From contig OY987266.1 of assembly GCA_963920665.1 (NCBI GenBank), positions 8,809,001 through 8,873,000 of the forward strand: a stretch of 64,000 nt of DNA, in the 5' to 3' direction. The translations under genes and the position numbers were made by a program. The notes under the pieces were generated by a model. It saw only the letters and a list, made by a program, of their open reading frames with translations, made no database searches and had not been told where the DNA came from. This document shows, piece after piece, positions 59,930-64,000 of this stretch. Source of the stretch: Straminergon stramineum (lineage: Eukaryota; Streptophyta; Bryopsida; Hypnales; Calliergonaceae). The stretch's first letter is position 1. Each line of letters starts with the position of its first letter.

Positions 59930-61290
59930 CAACATACCATTACTGCGCATGTGAACTTGGCACCAGCAAACAAGGACATAACACTCCTCCCCGCAAAGCA
60001 AAACCTTTTGAGAATTCCGAGGTAGAATTCCATCCGCAGCTCCGTATTATTAATTCTATATCGTAGCTCATTGTAGGCTCTTGGCTTATTGAACACATCA
60101 GTATTCGGTGCTCTGTAAGCAGGTTTTGGGGTGATGAGAACAGCATTGTTAGGACTTTGTAGGAAGGTAAGATAAACCTTCTCCACAGCCTTGCTATTGT
60201 TTGGGGAGTAATCTCCCATCCTCTCATGCCGTGCTGGCCAATAGTCAGAGTAGTCCATTTGATACTCTCTAAGCACCTCATTGCTCTGTACGTAATGTAG
60301 AGCTTAGTTTTGCTCAGTTAAATCCGAGCAGATGAAGAGCCATGTCCCGACCTCCTCCAACAATGGCTTCTTCTTCTCCTGGAATGACTTAAGAATGGCG
60401 AAGAAGTACGGCATAGTTGGATTGCACTTCAGCTTGTTGAGGACGCCTGGAGTGTATCTAAAGTCAATCACGCCGAACCTGACATCCTCCACTGTATTAT
60501 CCTTCAATGTACCTCTTGGCCAGTCAGCATGCATGTCATTGCTAATATCGTATGGACAATAATGAGCAACGAAGAGTGGCTTCACAAAGTTCGACCTCCT
60601 CTCCAGAAACACTTTGAAAAACTCAACAGCATACGGTGACATTTCCTCGGCCTTCTTATTCTTCGACTTGGCTTGCTTGGCCTCCTTCCAATAGTCATCG
60701 CCGGGTTGCTCAAGTAGCACATTCATTGTAGCGCTAGTGATCTTCTGATTAGACTTGAACTCTCGCCACTTCTCAACATTCAGCTCGTCAAATGCATTCA
60801 ACAGACCAAGTGTCGGGTCTAGAAGGTGAAGCTCCTTCTTCACCAAATACTTCCTCTTCCGTCGCTCAACCCACTCCTTGCAAGTGTAGCAGCTCTCGAG
60901 CATAGACGATATCATTTTTATCGTCACCTTTGGGTATGGTTGGTCTCTCTTTCCCGTCTACTGATTAAGAATGTGCTTCACAAGTTTTGCAAGATCAGCA
61001 AGCGAGAGATTTCCTAGCCACTTGAAAAATTCATGCGTCAAATTCCCGTTTTCAGACTTCCATCCCGGCCTTTCGTTAAATTTCAGCAACGTGTCTGGGT
61101 CTATGAGCTCTCCATGTGCAGCACTGGAGATGACCTCACTCCACAAATTGAAAACATCATCGGGAGTGGTGATAATCTTCAATTCATTCGTGATTTTCAG
61201 CTTCTCCTCACCACCCTTCCCACGAGTGGCTTTCTGAGACTTCACGACATCAAGCATAGCGAAACGCTTGTTCATGGCCTTCGTAAACTC

Positions 61291-61394
61291 CTGTACACAG
61301 TGCAAATCAGGTCTCATAAGTCCAAAGCCAACTTAGGTCGACTCGATCTAAAATGCATTTACTGGCCTGCTATTATAGGAAAGCAATCACTAAC
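61291..61394 (-). other. Inferred intron 1 of the ParB/methyltransferase gene
   Basis: Donor CAAG/GTTAGT and acceptor CTGTGTACAG/GAG give 104 bp, phase 0 at both ends, joining RFK to EFTKAM. The plus-to-minus frames on both sides are open, which supports the call. It contains palindromic site 4. Confidence 0.65.
61333..61353. repeat. Palindromic site 4 (intron 1)
   Basis: AGGTCG-ACT-CGATCT with TT and AAAA outer bases; one change from consensus. Confidence 0.8.
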
Positions 61395-62871
61395 CTTGAA
61401 TCTCAGGGAGTTGGCCCTGTTCTCTGCATTGCGTCTTGCATTGGAGAGAGTGCCAACAAGTACAACTTCCTTGGGATTTCTGGGCCTCCCCATGTTCTCC
61501 CACACAGTTCTCGCGCCTAGGATGTTCGTTGACCAGGACGGCTTCATCGCAACAAAATGATTTACTCTATTGTAGTATGCGGAAATGGATCTCAACTTCT
61601 CGTTGTCGTTGGACCATACCACGTAGCAATCCCAGTTCCGGAAGTGCTTCACGATCTCCTCATCCAGGTTCATATCCACCATCATCTTGCTGGCGGTTAC
61701 ACTGTGTTGACCATTTATAAGATAAAACTCTCCTTTCTTTATGGTGTCCCAGGATGCAGGTCCGGGCTTCACTGTCTGGTCCACCGGCATGACATAGAGT
61801 GTTTGCTTCGTAGATTTATCTGGCATATGCACTAAGTAGTGCAATACATCCGCTGCTAGCCTTTGCTCGTGATTGCAAATGTTCATTTCCGGTGGTGCGG
61901 GAATAAGTTGATCTATGGAGATAGACTTCTTTTCGTTTATCTCAAAAATATAAGCGTCTGTACAAGAGGTCCAATAATTCTTATAGGCCTCTGTTGACTG
62001 TTTGTAGTCATGCTTGCGTTTGGGGTCATGTGCCTCTGGCACGTCTGTAACAGCAGACGCAAAGCTTTGCTCTCCAGCAACTGAAATTGAAGGAGCACCT
62101 TCTCCCCCTCGTCTTCCCGAGGACAAAGCCAGGTTGCTCTTTCTTGTTCCCGTGGGAGGAGTAGCGGCTTGTTTATTTCTCCGCGTACCACAACTCTGCT
62201 GCATCCCTGGAGTTCCCATAGATCCCTGGCCCTCTCCTTGGCTTGGCACGTCGTGCGATACTAAGCGGGAGACCATTTCTTTTCGTTTGAGGTCAAGCTT
62301 TGCTGTCAATATTGCAAAGTCGACGAAAAGTGTCTGCAAACGATTGCACAATTGTTTTCCAGTAAAAGGCTTCCCAGCAGCATTCCTGAAAAAGTTTGAA
62401 TTGACCTTCCTTTCCAGTTCTGGAATTTTCGTTCTGTACTCTGTTGGCTGGAGAGACTCTAAAAAAGGGGTTATATTGAAGTCGATCTTTACTGAGTCAA
62501 GTACAATTGTGAAGTGGTACTGCTCTTCGTCTCTTAACCCCGTTTGCGTAGTGACACAATGGATCTTGATTATTGATCCGACGTCCTGGGCGATGTCTTT
62601 GATCTTTTCGTCATAAGAGATTGGATAATATGGTTCACTATCCTTATACTTCGCGGAGAAGCAAATCAGATTTTTGAAGGGAATCATTTTGAGGCTCCAT
62701 TTCTCCATCTTTTCTAGTGCTTGGAATTCCCAGTAATCCCCTTCATTATCAAAATCGTCTCCATCGTCCTGGTCTCACGTAATATCAAGTCGCTTGTAGA
62801 AGGCTTCAAGCTTCTGAACCTGCTCTTCCATTTTGTTTCCAATGATAAATATTATATTAGCTTTATGTTGG

Positions 62872-62893
62872 TTTAGGTCGATCCGACCTAAAT
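62872..62893. repeat. Palindromic site 5
   Basis: TTTAGGTCG-ATC-CGACCTAAA; perfect 9-bp arms. Confidence 0.88.
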
Positions 62894-62985
62894 AGCATTG
62901 ACTTAGTTGGTAATTCTGGACAGTGTTTTTGATGTCTCTTATTCTATATAGGATTTTAGTTCATTGCATTTTCGTTTCATATTGG

Positions 62986-63004
62986 TTAGGTCAACTCGAC
63001 CTAA
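62986..63004. repeat. Palindromic site 6
   Basis: TTAGGTCA-ACT-CGACCTAA; one arm mismatch. Confidence 0.82.
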
Positions 63005-63165
63005 TCGGTTTCGTGTTTGTAATTTCTATTTCGGCTTTTATTTCTACTGAGAAGTAAGTTTCTATTTAGAATAGGTTACAAACCTTAACATATTAGAAGC
63101 ACCTACTCGGTATTTAAATCTATGCTGGTTATTTATACTTACTTTTGGAGGGTCTTGCTGCGCAT

Positions 63166-63185
63166 TTAGGTCGATTCGACCTGAA
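63166..63185. repeat. Palindromic site 7
   Basis: TTAGGTCG-ATT-CGACCTGAA; perfect core, one change in the outer arm. Confidence 0.82.
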
Positions 63186-63291
63186 TTGTTCATTTGTGAT
63201 ATTTAAATTGGGATAATTGATATTCAAGCATGTCAGTTCTATTAGGTACATTAAAATATTGTCATTCGCAGGCAAGTACATTTGTGTCAGG

Positions 63292-63311
63292 TTAGGTCGG
63301 CTCGACCTAAA
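63292..63311. repeat. Palindromic site 8
   Basis: TTAGGTCG-GCT-CGACCTAA; perfect 8-bp arms. Confidence 0.88.
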
Positions 63312-63410
63312 TGTAAATCTTTTCAACATGATTGAAGGTTTCTGGGTTCTTAGCCTTTTGTATGTATGATGGATCGAGAGCGTATGTTCAACGACCGGGA
63401 GAGGTGTGTC

Positions 63411-63437
63411 ATTTTAGGTCGGCCCGACCTAAAATGA
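63411..63437. repeat. Palindromic site 9 (longest)
   Basis: Perfect 12-bp arms, CATTTTAGGTCG and CGACCTAAAATG, around the spacer GCC. Confidence 0.92.
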
Positions 63438-63490
63438 CGCTATGCTTTTGCGTGTGTGTTTAAATTCCGTGACTATGGATATTTGAAGCC

Positions 63491-63530
63491 TTTAGGATGA
63501 CAGTCGACCTAAAGTGACATCGACCTAAAA
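63491..63530. repeat. Degenerate palindromic site 10
   Basis: TTTAGG, an 8-bp spacer and CGACCTAAA, followed 5 bp later by another half-site ATCGACCTAAAA. Confidence 0.55.
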
Positions 63531-63540
63531 TGCATCGTTG

Positions 63541-64000
63541 AAGGATTACCTTGCTTTCTAAAGGTGAATCTGCTTCTGTCCAAGCAAAATCGACGTTGAT
63601 GCTGGTAAATCTGTGGAAAATAATTTTGTTGTTGAATAATCCGCTTCCAAGCAGAATAGTCCTGCAAGTTTTTCATAGTGGATGTCAAATTGTGGAGAAT
63701 TGAAGGGGAATCAGATTGCTATGTTTAAAAAACACACTCTCTTAGTCTATGCATTTCAATCTCATTTTACACTATCACATTCAAGCAGACATTCACACAC
63801 AGAGAGACCCCCATACTCCAAGACACCATCACACACAGTACATAACTTCAGAGGACAACCCAAAACAACAAAACTATGAAAGTGGACTTCAGAAGACCTC
63901 TTCAACCTAAACCCTAAACATACAAATACAAATCTCACAAATACTAACAAAAAAACTTACTAAAGCATTACTGCAAATTTCAATGACATTCAAAGCAAAA
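63541..64000. other. Right-hand end, noncoding
   Basis: AT-rich sequence without a supported gene. No further full palindrome is seen between 63531 and the window end. Confidence 0.4.

Larger units (their letters stand above)
59701..59937 (-). other. Inferred intron 2 of the ParB/methyltransferase gene
   Basis: A strong donor (AATG/GTATGT) is followed by a palindromic site 8 bp in. The expected acceptor reads TGATTTTCAA/ATGAGT; a G in place of the final A would restore a normal TTTTCAG with matching phase 0. The acceptor therefore appears destroyed by a G-to-A change (C-to-T on the plus strand at 59701). The intron holds two palindromes. Confidence 0.55.
58706..62831 (-). pseudogene. ParB-like domain fused to DNA methyltransferase-like domain, inactivated
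   Basis: Three exons are inferred: 62831-61395 (479 codons), 61290-59938 (451) and 59700-58706 (about 332, with a 1-base frameshift in an 8-base A run at 59269-59276). The whole is about 1260 residues. Residues 345-450 hold a ParB/DGQHR-like segment: LYVMPVD, then GEFYLINGQHSVTASKMM (INGQHS at 372-377) and YYNRVNHF. Exon 2 resembles a beta-class amino-methyltransferase: DFRY (755-758) where DPPY is expected, GTWLFICSD (794-802), SLFAGAK (918-924) like the FAGxG SAM motif, then GLNVYTVG in exon 3. Both SAM and catalytic motifs are degenerate. The tail has a KKKRKR basic run, charged helix and Pro-rich acidic end, suggesting nuclear location. Stops at 62775, 60958, 60304, 59647, 59219 and 59138 kill it. 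ParB-methyltransferase fusions are known in phages and bacteria. Confidence 0.62.
62832..63540 (-). promoter_or_regulatory. Upstream region of the ParB/methyltransferase gene with a palindrome cluster
   Basis: About 700 bp directly upstream of the inferred ATG at 62831 contain five full palindromes and one degenerate site, at spacings of about 90-180 bp. The cluster begins 41 bp from the ATG. This is the expected position of a promoter, so the sites could be operators or enhancers, but also recognition sites of the encoded protein. Confidence 0.5.

Noticed and set aside
61321..61371. Shorter 50-bp intron (CA/GTAAAT to TATGAG/A) in the ParB/methyltransferase gene
   Set aside because: It is phase-compatible, but the 104-bp alternative has stronger borders (AAG/GTTAGT, TGTACAG/G) and a more usual plant intron length.
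61033..62616. Long plus-strand ORFs (175 and 200 codons) opposite the ParB/methyltransferase exons
   Set aside because: They are antisense shadows of a better supported minus-strand frame with recognisable motifs.
58667..63530. CRISPR-like array from the repeated palindrome
   Set aside because: Spacing is irregular (about 90-1500 bp), repeats are palindromic transcription-factor-like sites, and they lie in introns of a eukaryotic-type gene.
51654..63540. Bacterial or phage contamination explaining the ParB/methyltransferase gene
   Set aside because: The gene has GT-AG introns and neighbours a plant-type FCP1 gene within AT-rich plant-like sequence; the contig shows no abrupt change.
1..64000. 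tRNA, rRNA or other structural RNA genes
   Set aside because: I looked for tRNA box-like GGTTCGA(A/T)TCC segments and rRNA-like conserved runs and found none convincing by eye.

Overview
The window looks like a large, transposon-rich plant nuclear genome. The evidence is spliceosomal introns with GT..AG borders, sparse genes in AT-rich DNA, a plant-style soluble kinase family, a plant-type FCP1/NIF (HAD) protein carrying the DLNG signature, and a CACTA element. The lineage cannot be fixed from the sequence; a bryophyte, lycophyte, fern or gymnosperm seems more likely than a compact angiosperm genome. This is an inference.

Region 1 (about 1-42.4 kb) is a mosaic of diverged duplicated blocks. 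Two contain a protein-kinase gene with shared promoter and 3' flank. The first copy (10423-11775) is a pseudogene. The second (28584-29933) is an intact 449-codon ORF. Non-autonomous DNA transposons interrupt the blocks. In several cases the paralogous block has an empty site, which shows the insertion directly: a CACTA element (12583-13816), a 754-bp element with ATTA target duplication (14965-15718), a TA-flanked element (26496-26938) and TTAA-flanked elements (34322-34893, 40953-41874).

Region 2 (42.4-51.6 kb) holds a complete Tc1-like transposon (42973-44685). It has 31-bp terminal inverted repeats, a TA duplication and a DD34E transposase relic broken by two TGA codons. It is flanked by GC-richer exon-like remnants of an unidentified gene. 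A second, diverged Tc1-type C-terminal fragment lies at 47958-48191.

Region 3 (51.6-63.6 kb) is the most unusual part. Two multi-exon genes lie head to tail on the minus strand, both inactivated by point mutations. The upstream gene (62831-58706, about 1260 codons) joins a ParB/DGQHR-like domain (INGQHS motif) to a region resembling a beta-class DNA amino-methyltransferase, then a basic, charged and Pro-rich tail. The downstream gene (58427-51654, 580 codons when spliced) is an FCP1/NIF-type HAD phosphatase-like protein with a roughly 4.6-kb intron. A palindrome, AGGTCG-N3-CGACCT extended by TTT/AAA arms, recurs about ten times: upstream of the first gene, in both of its introns, and in the intergenic gap. 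I did not notice it elsewhere in the window. A ParB-domain protein beside an array of palindromes recalls parB-parS arrangements, but this is a hypothesis.

Nearly all disabling stops in all the relics can be read as C-to-T changes (CGA to TGA, CAG to TAG, CAA to TAA), the pattern expected from deamination of methylated cytosine in silenced DNA.
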